Part shown: in pieces, positions 35,305 to 46,900 of the stretch
Numbering within the stretch: the first letter of the stretch is position 1
How the letters are laid out: the number at the start of each line of letters is the position of its first letter
NCBI RefSeq assembly: GCF_910592395.1
Contig: NC_088315.1
Location: 18,273,808 to 18,337,807, forward strand
Source of the DNA: Lineus longissimus
Taxonomy: Eukaryota > Nemertea > Pilidiophora > Heteronemertea > Lineidae
Direction of reading: 5' to 3'
Length of the DNA: 64,000 nt
The notes under the pieces: model-generated
Databases searched by the model: none
The model's input: only the letters and a program-made list of their open reading frames with translations
Told to the model about the DNA's origin: nothing
Position numbers and translations under genes: made by a program

Positions 35305-35880
35305 ACTTGTCATGTTTTACTAGTAACGAGTAAACTGACTTATCATGTTTCCCTCGTAACGAGCAAACTGACTTGTCATGTTTCACTCGTAACGAGTAAA
35401 GTAACGAGTAAACTGACTTGTCATGTTTCACTCGTAACGAGTAAACTGACTTGTCATGTTTCACTCGTAACGAGTAAACTGACTTGTCATGTTATACTAT
35501 AACGAGTAAACTGACTTGTCATGTTTCACTCGTAACTAGTAAACTGACTTGTCATGTTTCACTCGTAACGAGTAAACTGACTTGTCATGTTTCACTGGTA
35601 ACGAGTAAACTGACTTGTCATATTTCCCTCCTAACGAGTAAACTGACTTGTCATGTTTCCCTCGTAACGAGTAAACTGACTTGTCATGTTTCACTCGTAA
35701 CTAGTAAACTGACTTGTCATGTTTCCCTCGTAACGAGTAAACTGACTTGTCATGTTTCCCTCGTAACGAGTAAACGGACTTGTCATGTTTCCCTCGTAAC
35801 GAGTAAACTGACTTGTCATATTTCACTAGTAACGCGTTAACTGACTTGTCATGTTTCACTCGTAACGAGTAAACTGACTT
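35305..35880. repeat. 33-bp minisatellite, about 17 copies
   Basis: The unit is CTGACTTGTCATGTTTCACT plus CGTAACGAGTAAA. Each unit carries a 13-bp near-palindrome ACTCGTAACGAGT. The period is a multiple of three, so a Thr/Ser/Val/Leu-rich frame stays open across most of the array, interrupted by two unit truncations. It is not a gene: there is no start context and no conserved flank. Confidence 0.95.
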
Positions 35881-36052
35881 AGACTTGCAAATACGACGGG
35901 AGGGTGTAAGGTGACATCGTGAATCGTCTGTAAACTTAAGAGTTCAATTACTTACAGACCGATACGAATTAACATTTGCCGGCAGAATCTGGCGGTTATA
36001 CCCTTTCCGCGCATTTGACTGAAACCATTGGTCATAAATCCTAAAATACCTT

Positions 36053-36182
36053 CTCAGATGGAGCTGGTATGTTGACCAAAACCTCGGCTCTGCCCCCGTT
36101 TTGGTCTACAGTACATTTTTAGCTCCACCCTCGTGGTTTGGGTGAGACAACCAATACCTCCAGTTCGGTATCAATTCCTTAG
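36053..36182. mobile_element. MITE-like element, family C, copy 2
   Basis: Shares TGACCAAAACC, TTTTGGTCTACA, TTAGCTCCACCC and GGTGAGACAACCAATACCTC with the copies at 9984-10129 and 61370-61524. The left end is partly eroded. Confidence 0.65.
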
Positions 36183-37632
36183 ATTAAGACCATCGATTAA
36201 ACCAGTCCATGTAAAAATAGGGCAAAACCCCGTTTTTCTCAGTTGCTGGTTCATTTGAAGTTATCAAATTTCAACCAATTGGTGCTCAACGACCAACACT
36301 TATAGGTACGTTTAGTACCGACAGAATTTTTCTAAATTTTACCTGATTTCTGAGTTTAGATTGGCAAATGAGTGTCCTTTTTGTGGGGAAATATAAGCGC
36401 CTTTTTTGTATGCATGCAGGACATTTCATTTTCTCCAAAAAGTCTTCTGTAATGCCCTCGATGATATCGCAATGGTCCGAATTCCGTTACTAGGGATAAT
36501 ACACTAAGCAAAAGGAAATGACAAATACAAATATACATGAATGGCTTTTGTTAACCAAACGGAGATATCATCACGAGTGACTTCAAAACATACTGAAACG
36601 TCATGACTTTCTTCTGAAAGGTCGTCTGTCGCAAAATTTGTTTCAATTTATTTATCATCACAGATGTTGTGTTATACCATGGATGTACAGCACGGTATGT
36701 ATAGCGTATACATAGCATGTATGCGTGGCAATATGCTTTATACTCAACTCGACTCTATAAGACCAGGTTGATAATACCGCCGAATACCACATTTGATGTT
36801 TATTCATTAGGATATTCATCCAGGTTAGGGGTGTTAGGCCCATAAAAATTCTCGTCAGAGACCTCATTGGTTGGAATCATGATTTTGGGTAATCCTACAT
36901 GTATGATTAACATGTATTGGGCGGGCAATAATTGTATGATCTGGTCTTATAGAGCCGAGTTGAGAGTACCTTTATATAGAGAGTCACCTCAACTGCGGCC
37001 GTCATTTCTTTGGTTAAGAGAAATATGTACTAAATAGTGGTCACTTCTCAGCATACAAAGATTAATACTTTCTTTATTGCCTGAGACCTCAATGCCAACG
37101 CTAATGTGTTTAAATACACTTAAATGTCCAGTGTGTTTAAAAGTGCGAACAAGCCTTTCATAAATAAAACACTGTATATATATTTGTACTCCAGGTACAG
37201 AATTTTATTTGTTAGGCCTATCTTGTTTCTTTTTGACTGGTGCATTGTGTCAAAGAAAGGAAGCCGGTGTACGACTACCCTTTTGTTAATCTCCTGCTAG
37301 GTGCCGCAGCCTAGCGATTTTTATCGCAGAGTATGCGACAATTATCGCTATTAGTTGATTAACTATTATAAGGGACTAAAGATCACTAGTGCGGTGTGGA
37401 CTACCGGACGAGGATAACCCCAATACCGTTATGCTGAAATCTTAATTGTAATGGGTGAGGATTCATTTTCTTCCAATTCGGGAGTTAGTTTTTCCAAACA
37501 CGTTTTCAAGGGACTGTATAGGCAGCAGCTAAAAGGATTAATACCTGATTTTCATGGGATCTGTTACAAATATAGACACTTGTTAAGCCTATCGTCAGTC
37601 CCTCGAAAAGATGTGTCCTTGCATCACGAAAG
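36183..37632. other. Intergenic spacer
   Basis: No gene supported. It contains the probable 3' untranslated region of the minus-strand transporter at its right end; an AATAAA on the minus strand at about 37203 is a candidate polyadenylation signal. Two stretches at about 36745-36780 and 36940-36975 share an inverted ATAGAGTCGAGTTGAGT-like sequence. Confidence 0.4.
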
Positions 37633-39036
37633 TTATTCGACATCTTTTTTATCGCCAACCAGTGGGGTAGTCTCACTATCCTCCGATCTTTTCACATGCA
37701 GATACTTCTTTATCCCATATCCCAGAACGGACAACATGACGACGACTGCTCCGATAGAACTCAGCGAATCCGGCATATCATTCAACACTACTATCTGCAA
37801 AACGTATGAGATTGGAATTTCTATCGTAGCAACCAATGCTACCATCGCAGCAGACTCGTGTTGAAGCGCCAGAATATATAGCAATCGGGCAAAACTCCTT
37901 GTTAGAGCTGATCCAGCAACCATGAGCCAAGGCTTTGGTGTTAGCGGGAAAGACCACATTTTCATCGCTGTAGTGGCGACTGACACACCAATCACGATGG
38001 CAAATCCAGTTAGGAACAATATTGAAACTGACGATGTTTCCTTGATTTTCCTTCGGAGTACAAATGCTACCGACATCAGAATTGTGGATAAACCCAACAG
38101 AGAACAAGCTAGCCATCTCGGTATAGACAAAGGGTTTTTCGCCATATTCAATATTTCTGTTTGAATTTCATATCTAGATATTATGGCAAACGATGATATG
38201 TTTCTAAACTCCATTGTTGTACTGCAATCGGTCGCGTTTATTGCCACGCCTAAATCTATGTCGGCACACTGCACTTTAGGATCGGTCATGTATCCGGTCA
38301 CATTGTTTATTTTTATGTTCACACACTGCATTTTAGAATCGTATTCAGTCACATTGTCATTTTTTATGTACACATACTGTAATTCAGAATCGTATGTAGT
38401 CGCATTGTTAATGTTTATGTACACACACTGCACTTTAGAATCGTATTCAGTCACATTGTTTATTGTCATGTTCACACACTCCATTTTAGAATCGGATTCA
38501 GTCACATTGTAAATATTTATGATTACACACTGAACTTTAGGATCGTATTCATAAGAGTTTGGATTTTCAATGTGAAAAAGTTGCAACAGGAATTGCGGTT
38601 TCACAATGCAGAGAATTCCAAGGAAGACAGTAAAACTAATGAAACCATCGATCACATCGAAATGTTCCTTCAAGAAAATATATGCCAGAATGCCAACAAT
38701 GATTGGTTTGCAATAATAGATGGCGTTCGCGTCACCAAGAGGCAGACTCAGGACGCATATGCATGTAAGGGATGCAGCCGCCCCAAAAAGGATAGCAACC
38801 AGCCATACGTGGATATTCCGAGGGAACGGGCTTTCCTTCTTCAACAATAGACACAGTGCTGCAACGAGAACTCCCGGGATTTCTGGTAGAACGATAAATT
38901 CGAGTGAGCTCATTCCATTCGACGGGCTAAGCTTATAGAGTAAGAAATAAAAAGCGAATGCAATGGATGATATCACTGTCAATATGATACCCAAACCCCT
39001 CCTCAAAAATGAATAACATAGCTCAGGGTACGTCAT
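37633..39036 (-). CDS. EamA/SLC35G-like ten-TM transporter
   Basis: 467 residues in one exon. The ATG at 39036 follows an in-frame TAG about 40 bp upstream, so the start is secure unless a spliced leader exon exists. Two EamA (DUF6, drug/metabolite transporter superfamily) halves are visible: TM segments at about 13-35, 45-66, 77-98, 103-122 and 130-150, then 307-327, 338-358, 371-391, 397-416 and 425-443. LPLGDANAIYYCKPIIVGILAYIFLKEH is split here only for description: LPLGDANAIYY precedes a Pro-bearing TM4 ending in FLKEH, typical of the SLC35G branch. The two halves are separated by a loop (about 152-300) containing six 17-residue repeats with Asn-x-Ser/Thr sequons, absent from usual family members of about 330-400 residues. 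A C-terminal ETTPLV is a weak acidic-dileucine-like motif. The substrate cannot be predicted. Confidence 0.9.
   Translation of the reverse strand: MTYPELCYSFLRRGLGIILTVISSIAFAFYFLLYKLSPSNGMSSLEFIVLPEIPGVLVAALCLLLKKESPFPRNIHVWLVAILFGAAASLTCICVLSLPLGDANAIYYCKPIIVGILAYIFLKEHFDVIDGFISFTVFLGILCIVKPQFLLQLFHIENPNSYEYDPKVQCVIINIYNVTESDSKMECVNMTINNVTEYDSKVQCVYININNATTYDSELQYVYIKNDNVTEYDSKMQCVNIKINNVTGYMTDPKVQCADIDLGVAINATDCSTTMEFRNISSFAIISRYEIQTEILNMAKNPLSIPRWLACSLLGLSTILMSVAFVLRRKIKETSSVSILFLTGFAIVIGVSVATTAMKMWSFPLTPKPWLMVAGSALTRSFARLLYILALQHESAAMVALVATIEIPISYVLQIVVLNDMPDSLSSIGAVVVMLSVLGYGIKKYLHVKRSEDSETTPLVGDKKDVE
38233..38553 (-). repeat. 51-bp in-frame coding repeat with N-glycosylation sequons
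   Basis: Six units of about 17 codons (consensus YDSKVQCVYININNVTE) fill the loop between the two halves of the transporter, residues about 162-268. Five of the six end in NVT or NAT, and most have a Cys at position 7. The period is in frame and units differ by 20-40 percent, so the array is not brand new. Variation of the sequon positions is low compared with other positions. Confidence 0.93.
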
Positions 39037-40908
39037 GCCGGTGGTTTGGAATTCAGGATTGAAAAGCCCCTACTGATGCCAGTGTAAGCTCAGTCATTCC
39101 ACTCGAAAATGACACAACCATATGGTTACGAAATGGGCTTTGAACAAGTGCTTTGTGTTGAAAATTTACCTCAACATAACGTACATCTATTAAGTTACCC
39201 ATCAAAGTGTTACATAATGAATCATATTTGCCTAGACTCCGCGCGCCGATTAAGGCAGAGTCAACGCTCGACGAACTTTTATTGATGCCAAACCGCAACC
39301 TTGAGATGTGACAGCAATTATAGGCCTTGGTTTTCAATGGTCCGCTGATTTGTGCATATATTTTGATAACATTTTATTTTTTATATTTTTTATGGCACTA
39401 ATCTGCTGCCGTAACATAGCATGTTGACATGGTGATTTTTTGAATTGATCAAGGTGATTTTTTGACCTTCCCAAAAAACGTAATTTTTCTGGGAAATCCA
39501 GAAATACGATCCAGTTATTTAGGGGAAAAGTTCACTTAGATGCTTCAAACGTAACGTACCGTACCATTTTTTTTGAATCATTGTTATCAATGAATTATCA
39601 CGTGTTGAAGTTGGGCAGTTTTGCGCCACGCATGGGTATAGATCGATCTCAAGAGTATATCATGAGGTGGGCATATTTCATCAAAGTTTTAAAGTCTGTG
39701 GAAAAGGGTTGATATTCATTGTACCTAATTAAATGCTGGTACCTGGCTAATTATCCCACTTATACCACTAGTCAATTATTTATTGCACAGTCACCGGAAT
39801 ACTATCCAGTAATTCTATAGCTAGACCAATAAAAGTCGCAAGTCATTATTATCAATATGATGTTTATCTTGAAACCCCCTGAATCCGCTGGGTATCTTGG
39901 AAAAGGGTAGACTCCAGAGCAAACCCTGCAGTGCAGAGTCCAAAAATTGGTCTAACCTTAGAATAAGGTCTAACTCAATTATTTTTATACAAATGTGGGT
40001 TACTATCATACACTGATGGTTTGGTTCAAAGATGTTGAGAAATATTGCATTGAGGTTAGGTTAGGGCAGTGAAGGATTGTTGGATCTGATAGATTTGAAC
40101 CTAACCATGAGCGGCGTTGAGGGTCGAGGTGATGTCATGTTTTATTCAGGGAAAACTGGTTTATGAGACCATGACGTCTAATGGTACAGCGCCACGTAGC
40201 GACAGAATTACCAATAAATCCGTGTCAGCCATTTTCTACGAAAATTTTACCGACATTGTTTCATATTTTCCGCCGTTAATCCAAATTTTATCGATAACTG
40301 TGCTACAAAATAGGTATTTCTTTCAGTATAAGATATTTCACTGTAATCAGGCACAGGGTGAATAATGTTTGTCGCCACAAATGTCACGATTTGCTCCAAA
40401 AAACCACGGTTTATCAGATGTTGCTTTTTCACGCGGCCATGCATTGCATGATGCATGCATGTGGCGCCTACCATGATCCATATCATCTAGCTGTTGTGTG
40501 CATTCGTAACATGCCAATTCCGATAGGCTTTATTTTGGCTAGCAAATGTCTGGCGCGATTGACCGTAAAATTATTAAAACCTGTAGAGTAAAGGTAGTTT
40601 GTTTTGCCCTCCCTTAGTAGGTGGTGGTACCGGCGTACCTAGAAAAGGGCCTATATTCATTTCAATATTTAAATATTGGTAAAAATTTACAATCCCCGAT
40701 TGGAAATGACATAGTTTGATCGCATTCGTTGTGCGGTACTTCTGCGTTATATCACCATATTAACAATAACATCACGACATTAATTTCAATTTAAAGTGGG
40801 TAGGCCTGGTATATAACGCACACTCTTCAGTTCACACGACGGGTGATAACATATTTCTCATAACCCAACCAACCCAAATGAGAGCTTCTCTCATTCGTTT
40901 AATTTCAG
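39037..40908. other. Divergent intergenic region between transporter and SR gene
   Basis: The two genes are transcribed away from each other, so both promoters should lie here, but I see no convincing core-promoter element. A palindromic CATGCAT-rich patch is present at about 40438-40460. The non-coding first exon of the SR gene should lie in the right part. Confidence 0.4.
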
Positions 40909-40914
40909 GAAACC

Positions 40915-43900
40915 ATGTCCTACAGAGATTCATATTCATCTAGATCAAGGGACGATTACAGAGATCGTGGGGACCGTGAACGTGATTATGATCGAGGAGG
41001 GTAAGATTCATTTACATCTTCAGTCACAGTGGACAATTTTGACAAAAACAAACCAGAGCATATTGACATTGTTTGAAAATTTATTTTTTTATGCGAATTC
41101 ATTTGAAAGTGTTATTTTTTCGCAAAATGTTGGGTATACAGGGCTTCCTGCCCTTACAGTTACACATTTGCAGGAAATTTTACACATTGCAAGGCCTGTT
41201 TACACTTTGTCAGGGCCATTTTACACTTTAACTCAAGGAAAATTGTTTAAAATCATCCTTAGATAATGAGAAAACCCAGGATTTACACTTTTTGTTGCTG
41301 ATTTACTCTTTTTGTTGCTGATTTACACTTTTTGTTGCTGATTTACACTTTTTGTTGCTGATTTACACTTTTTGTTGCTGATTTACACTTTTTGTTGCTG
41401 ATTTACACTTTTTGTTGCTGATTTACACTTTTTGTTGCTGATTTACACTTTTTCACCAAGGATTTTACACATTGCTGGACTCGAACTCATTCAACTTGAA
41501 GGCAACTCTGAGTATAACATGTTCTCATCATCTCTCCAATAGGTCATCCTCAAGGCATCGCGACATGCCGCTTGAATGCAAGGTCTACGTCGGTGATCTG
41601 CCGGAGCGAACAACTGAGCGCGACATCCATGAACACTTTGAGCGCTGTGGCGCCTTGAAGAACGTGTGGGTTGCCAGGAATCCGCCAGGGTTTGCGTTCG
41701 TCGAGTTCACCGATCCTCGCGATGCTGAAGATGCGGTCAGGCGATTGGACGGCATGTAAGTATTGCTGGTGGCTCCCCCAGCAGTTGATCATGACATTTT
41801 TCAATCCGAGCAAAATCTGATGAAGTAAAAGTACTGTAAACCGCAAAAATTTTGTGCCATTATTTTTGTTGTAATTTGCGCAATATTGGAGAAAAAAATT
41901 TGTTTTCCAATCAAAAAATATTTTTCACAATTTTTATTCCGGCAATTCATGTTTTATTTGTGAAATCGGTCAAAGTTTTACGGTTTTACAGTATGAAGAA
42001 ATACAGTAGTAGCATTGAGCCCACTCGAGTACAGTTGAAATTAAAACAACTGATATCTTTTGGAAGAAAAAGAAGTAAGGTATTTTCTTTTCTGCTGTCG
42101 ACATATACATGTACACAACTGGTTAGTGTCTCCCAAAGAAAACTTTCCTGTCTTCAAGTATTTTTAGGCAAGTCGCAGTTCAGAGATCATTGCGCTTGAG
42201 GTCTCTGCTGAACAAATTTTTTTAATGTTCCATTCTGTCAACTTTAATTCTTACCAGTACTTTGTAATCACAGGGTCACTTGAACTCTTGCCGAATGTAC
42301 TGGCACTTCCCCAACAAATGATCGGTACTGCCCCAACTAAGACCGGCATCGGTTCGATCTGCATCACTAGTCTGCTCTCGAGACACATTTATCACCTAAA
42401 CATCATCATCAACCTCGTCTGATCTACCTGTGGTGGAATGTGGACCGCTAAAATACAAGGATCTGCATTTACAGTAGAACCTCCTTATCAACGACGCGTG
42501 CTGTCCTAGTAGAGAACTGTCCTGATTACAGCGGTCTGACTCAATGGATATGCCCAAATTGGGACTAAAAGCAGTGTCCTTAAGAGAGGGTGTCCTGATA
42601 ACAGATGTGTCCGCTATTAGAGAGGTTTCACTGCTTCACCCTGCTACTCAAATGATGAGGCCCCGATCTGTCATCTGAATCAACCTCTCGCATCTTATGT
42701 TCGGCCGATAAGATCAGATCTTCCTGCACCGTTATCTTACCACCTTACACAACATCTGCCTCGACAATCCTTCCTACAATCATCTCCTTCGCCGCTCCAG
42801 TTGTCAACACGCTTCAGCACCGAGTACTGGAAGGACTGCCGTCGTCCTGCATTTAAAAATCATCCTCGCTCATCGACAGAAGACGCATTATCTGATCCCA
42901 GAATAGTAGCTGACCCTCTGTTCACCGCAGAAAAAGTGTCGTCAAGACTAAAGTTGACGTGATATATAATTGACTACTCATTTGTACATTCGAAAACTTG
43001 TGAGGCTTGAAGTCTTGAAATGTCCAAATTGATACCCCATGGTTAAAAAAGTGCATTACCCTAATATAGACTTCGATATCAAATGTAGAAATGATAATCA
43101 GTTGACTCCAAATGTCTTATATATCAATCTGCAACAAAAATAAACTGTACCATACCTAAAACTAAAAGTGATCAACTGAATACAAACGCCTGTTTGATTT
43201 GGGCTTGACTCAAAAGTTTCAAAAATGTCTTTTGATACTATTATAGAATCAGTTTCAGGGTTACTCCTCAAAACTAGTTCCTATGCGTACGATTATGGTA
43301 AGGTGATACATTTATATATCGTAGGACTGCCATCTGTTTTCTACACTGTATATGCCATCGTCCTGGAGCTATAATTGTATCACTTTACCTTACCGCAGTA
43401 CATTGTTGTACCACCAATGGTTGTTTGGGAGAAAAATACTAAACAGTGGTAAGGGTCTGAATTAAAAATTTGATTATGAAGGAGTGAAAAAAGTCATTGG
43501 ATTGGAAAATCTACAGCACTTTGAGGTATCAAATCAACCAATTTGGAAATGTCCACATCGGCGCTCTACAGCCCTGGTCTCTTCCCTTGGTGATCAGACA
43601 AGGCGACTTGTTATCTTCCTGAACAACTGGTGCCTGCGACTTTTAGACACGTCCGAATGTAGGAATCTTAGTTGGCCCAACATCTTCATGTGGAATTGGG
43701 AATCGTGACGTCTCCCTTCTCGGTCATATAATGCCCAGACCTTTCTTCCACGGCTATTTGGTGTCTGCAGTGCGTCTGTTGAGTCAAGTCACATGGCTCT
43801 CAAGTCGTCTGGTCGGATTCTGATCTTCCCTCTGCCACAACACTAATGGGTCCAGTGCCAGGCACGACTCAAAACAGCCAAGTCCTGTCCATCTCAGTAG

Positions 43901-46900
43901 ACGGTTTCCCCACTTCCACGACCAGTGACCGCTAAAAAAGTCATCCTCATCGCAAAGGGAAGAAAATTCTCACTCAAGTCATCGGCCGCCGATTTGATTG
44001 ATAAATCTACCCTCTGCCGCAACAATTTGGAGACAGCAACTTGACTGCCTTCCTCCACTTGCCTGACTATGTGTTCTCAGCGTCACTTCCCGATTCACCT
44101 CGGCTCTAACCTCTACAAAACAGTAGGTGAATACATCAGGTTTTGTTTTCTTTTAAAACTTGGTACAATGTTTGGTAGAAAATGTTGTGTTTCTAAATTT
44201 GGTAGTCGTGATCTCCATTGAGAACTGTCCAAGGCTTGAAATAAGTGTTTTTTTATCGTAATTTGCTTCAAGCAGGCCTCTCGATTACAGTAGAACCTCT
44301 CTATTATGGACACCCTCGGGACTGACAAGTGCTGTCCTTAATGGAGAGGTGTCCTGATTAGAGAGGTCAAATTCAATGGAAACAACCAATTTGGGACCAA
44401 AACTAGTGTCCTTAATCGAGATGTTGTCCTTGAAAGGAGGTGTCTGCTAAGGGTGGTTCCACTGTACATAATTTGAGACAACCTGCTTTCCTGAATTTGG
44501 ACTTTTCACGCCCAGCATCGCCAGTGCTGAATTTGGGCTCCTCTCTGACGCATTATTAGACAATAAATCTTGATCATGTTGATATTATTGTAAAGTTTCA
44601 GGAATGCTAAACAATTATGCGAAATTGGCAATTTTGTTACTCAAAGGTATCCCCCCAAAAACTAATAAGAAATATGGAGATTTTTTTCAAATTGCTACTT
44701 GTTCACGTTGAAAAAAACTTATTTCGAGCCTTGGTGGGAGTAACGTAACTTCTTAACATTTTTGCACTTGTTTACATTCAGCTTGACGACAATATTAATT
44801 GGTATTAAAACCAGAAAACAGTACCGGTAAATGAGTTGTGCGGTGGTAAAACATACCAATGTTCTACAGTTACAATGTATGATAAAATCATAGTATGTGG
44901 TATTATCAGCATTGGTCTGGCCAACTGTTCTACATCATAACGGTTCACAAATTACGGCCAAGGCAATTTCTTCCTTTACTTCCAGAAAAGATGTGCGATA
45001 TTTCCCTGAGTCTGAGTGGCTTGATGTAACAGTAATTTTTTTCCAGGTTTTCTAAGGCCTGACAGTTTCTTTTCTTGAATGGGAGGTAGTTCTGCAAAGC
45101 TTGAATGTGGAAACAAAGTTTTAAATAGCTTTTATCAAATAGCTTATTCCTCCATAAGACTAAGAGTGCAACGAACGCTTGACAGGGTTGCGCAGTGTCA
45201 CAGAGATGACGTCAAGCAAATTCCGTCGTGATGTCAAGCAATTTCCGTCATGACGTCAAGCAAATTCCGTCATGACGTCAAGCAAATTCCGTCATGACGT
45301 CAAGCAAATTCCGTCATGATGTCTGATTACTGATGCAAAAACAAAAGCTGAATGCCTCGTGCATTATGACACAAAGATTTCATAACGGCATGACCATTTC
45401 AGCAGTTAAATTCATTCACATCAGCGTCACTATCTTGAAATGCGGGTATGGGACATGTATGATGTCGTTTGACTGCACTCTTATGGAGGAATAGAGTCAA
45501 TTGGACGCCATGGTGTAGTGATGGTAAAAATGGGGATAAAGGCCATAGCATTGCAAACTTTGGGAAAATCTTAAGAAAATTTTTATCTTTTATTATTTGG
45601 ATATTTTTTTGGCTTTTCGGTATCAAGTGAGAACTACCATTATTCGGGAAAAAAATTGATCAGGCTAGTTTTCTTTTCATTGATTTGGTAACTCATGCTC
45701 ATGTATATGTTTTGTTGTACAGCTCTATGAATGGATCAAGGATTCGTGTGGAAGCTTCGACTGGTAAAGTGAAGCAAAAATCTTGGAACAGACGTGGGCC
45801 CCCGAGGCCAAGACGGGCGTTCAATCCTGACGACAGATGCTTCGAGTGTCGGAGAACTGGACATTATGCCTATGACTGTCCGAATGTCGGAAGGAGGGGA
45901 TCAAGTAGAAGGTAGGTACCATGTTGTCCATATTTTGGCAGGGTTTGTCTCTTAGAAATTCGAGGGCTTTGAAAATACACAAAAGGGGAAAAGTGCAGTA
46001 CACAGCCTAATGATAATTGAAGAGCATTTAGATATGCCTTACAATTTGTAGCTCTGAGAATTATTTTCATGGAGTCTGCAGCTGATTGAGTTAAAAGTAC
46101 GATACAAGTGCATTTGTTTTCTGCCTATTTCAGGTCGCGGTCAAGGTCAGCTTCACGGGGACGTTCCGGGCGAGGCAGACGCAGCTACTCTAGGAGTCGC
46201 AGCAGGAGCCGTAGCATGAGCAGGTGGGTTTATTTGAAGAAACTGAGTCTTACTATAGTGGAACCTCCCTTAGCGGACACCTCTATTAAAGACAACCTCT
46301 CCATTATGGACAGTTGTTGTGATCCCAAATTGGTTGTTTCCATTCATTTTGACCTCTCTCATCAGGACGCCTCTCTTTAAAGGACAGCACTTGTCAGTCC
46401 CGAGGGTGTCCTTAATAGAGAGGTTCTACTCTACTGATTGGTAATGTTTGGCAGATTCATTGTGAAGAGTCTTAAGTTCCTTTTTATCGAGGCCACTGTC
46501 TCCAATGTGCAGTCATTCTCCTTCTCAGATATGTCTTTTCTTTACTCGGTAACCAAACATTTTCTTTTTCCTTCAGCGAGCCAAGTCAAAATTAACATTT
46601 GTCAAATTGTGTCTGTTCATCTAAATCACGTAGGAAACTATTAAACACCTAGTCGTCAAGTGGTGTACAGCCGGACAGCGGACTATTTAGTTAGGTTCCT
46701 GATTGAATAATAACTAAAACAATAGATAGTTTTGCGGTTACTTAATGTTAGTCTGCCTTTATGATAGACGTCTGCTCTAAACCACAGCCTTACATTTGGA
46801 TAAATTGTCATTCAGGTCCAGGTCCAGGTCCAGGTCAAATGATCGTCGCAGGCGAGATAGGCAAGTATTGAATTTGACATAATGGCTAGTAAATGCTTTT

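Noticed and set aside
35272-35840. Open frames of 76 and 118 residues rich in Thr/Ser/Leu
   Set aside because: Translation of the 33-bp minisatellite; no start context, splice sites or conserved flank.
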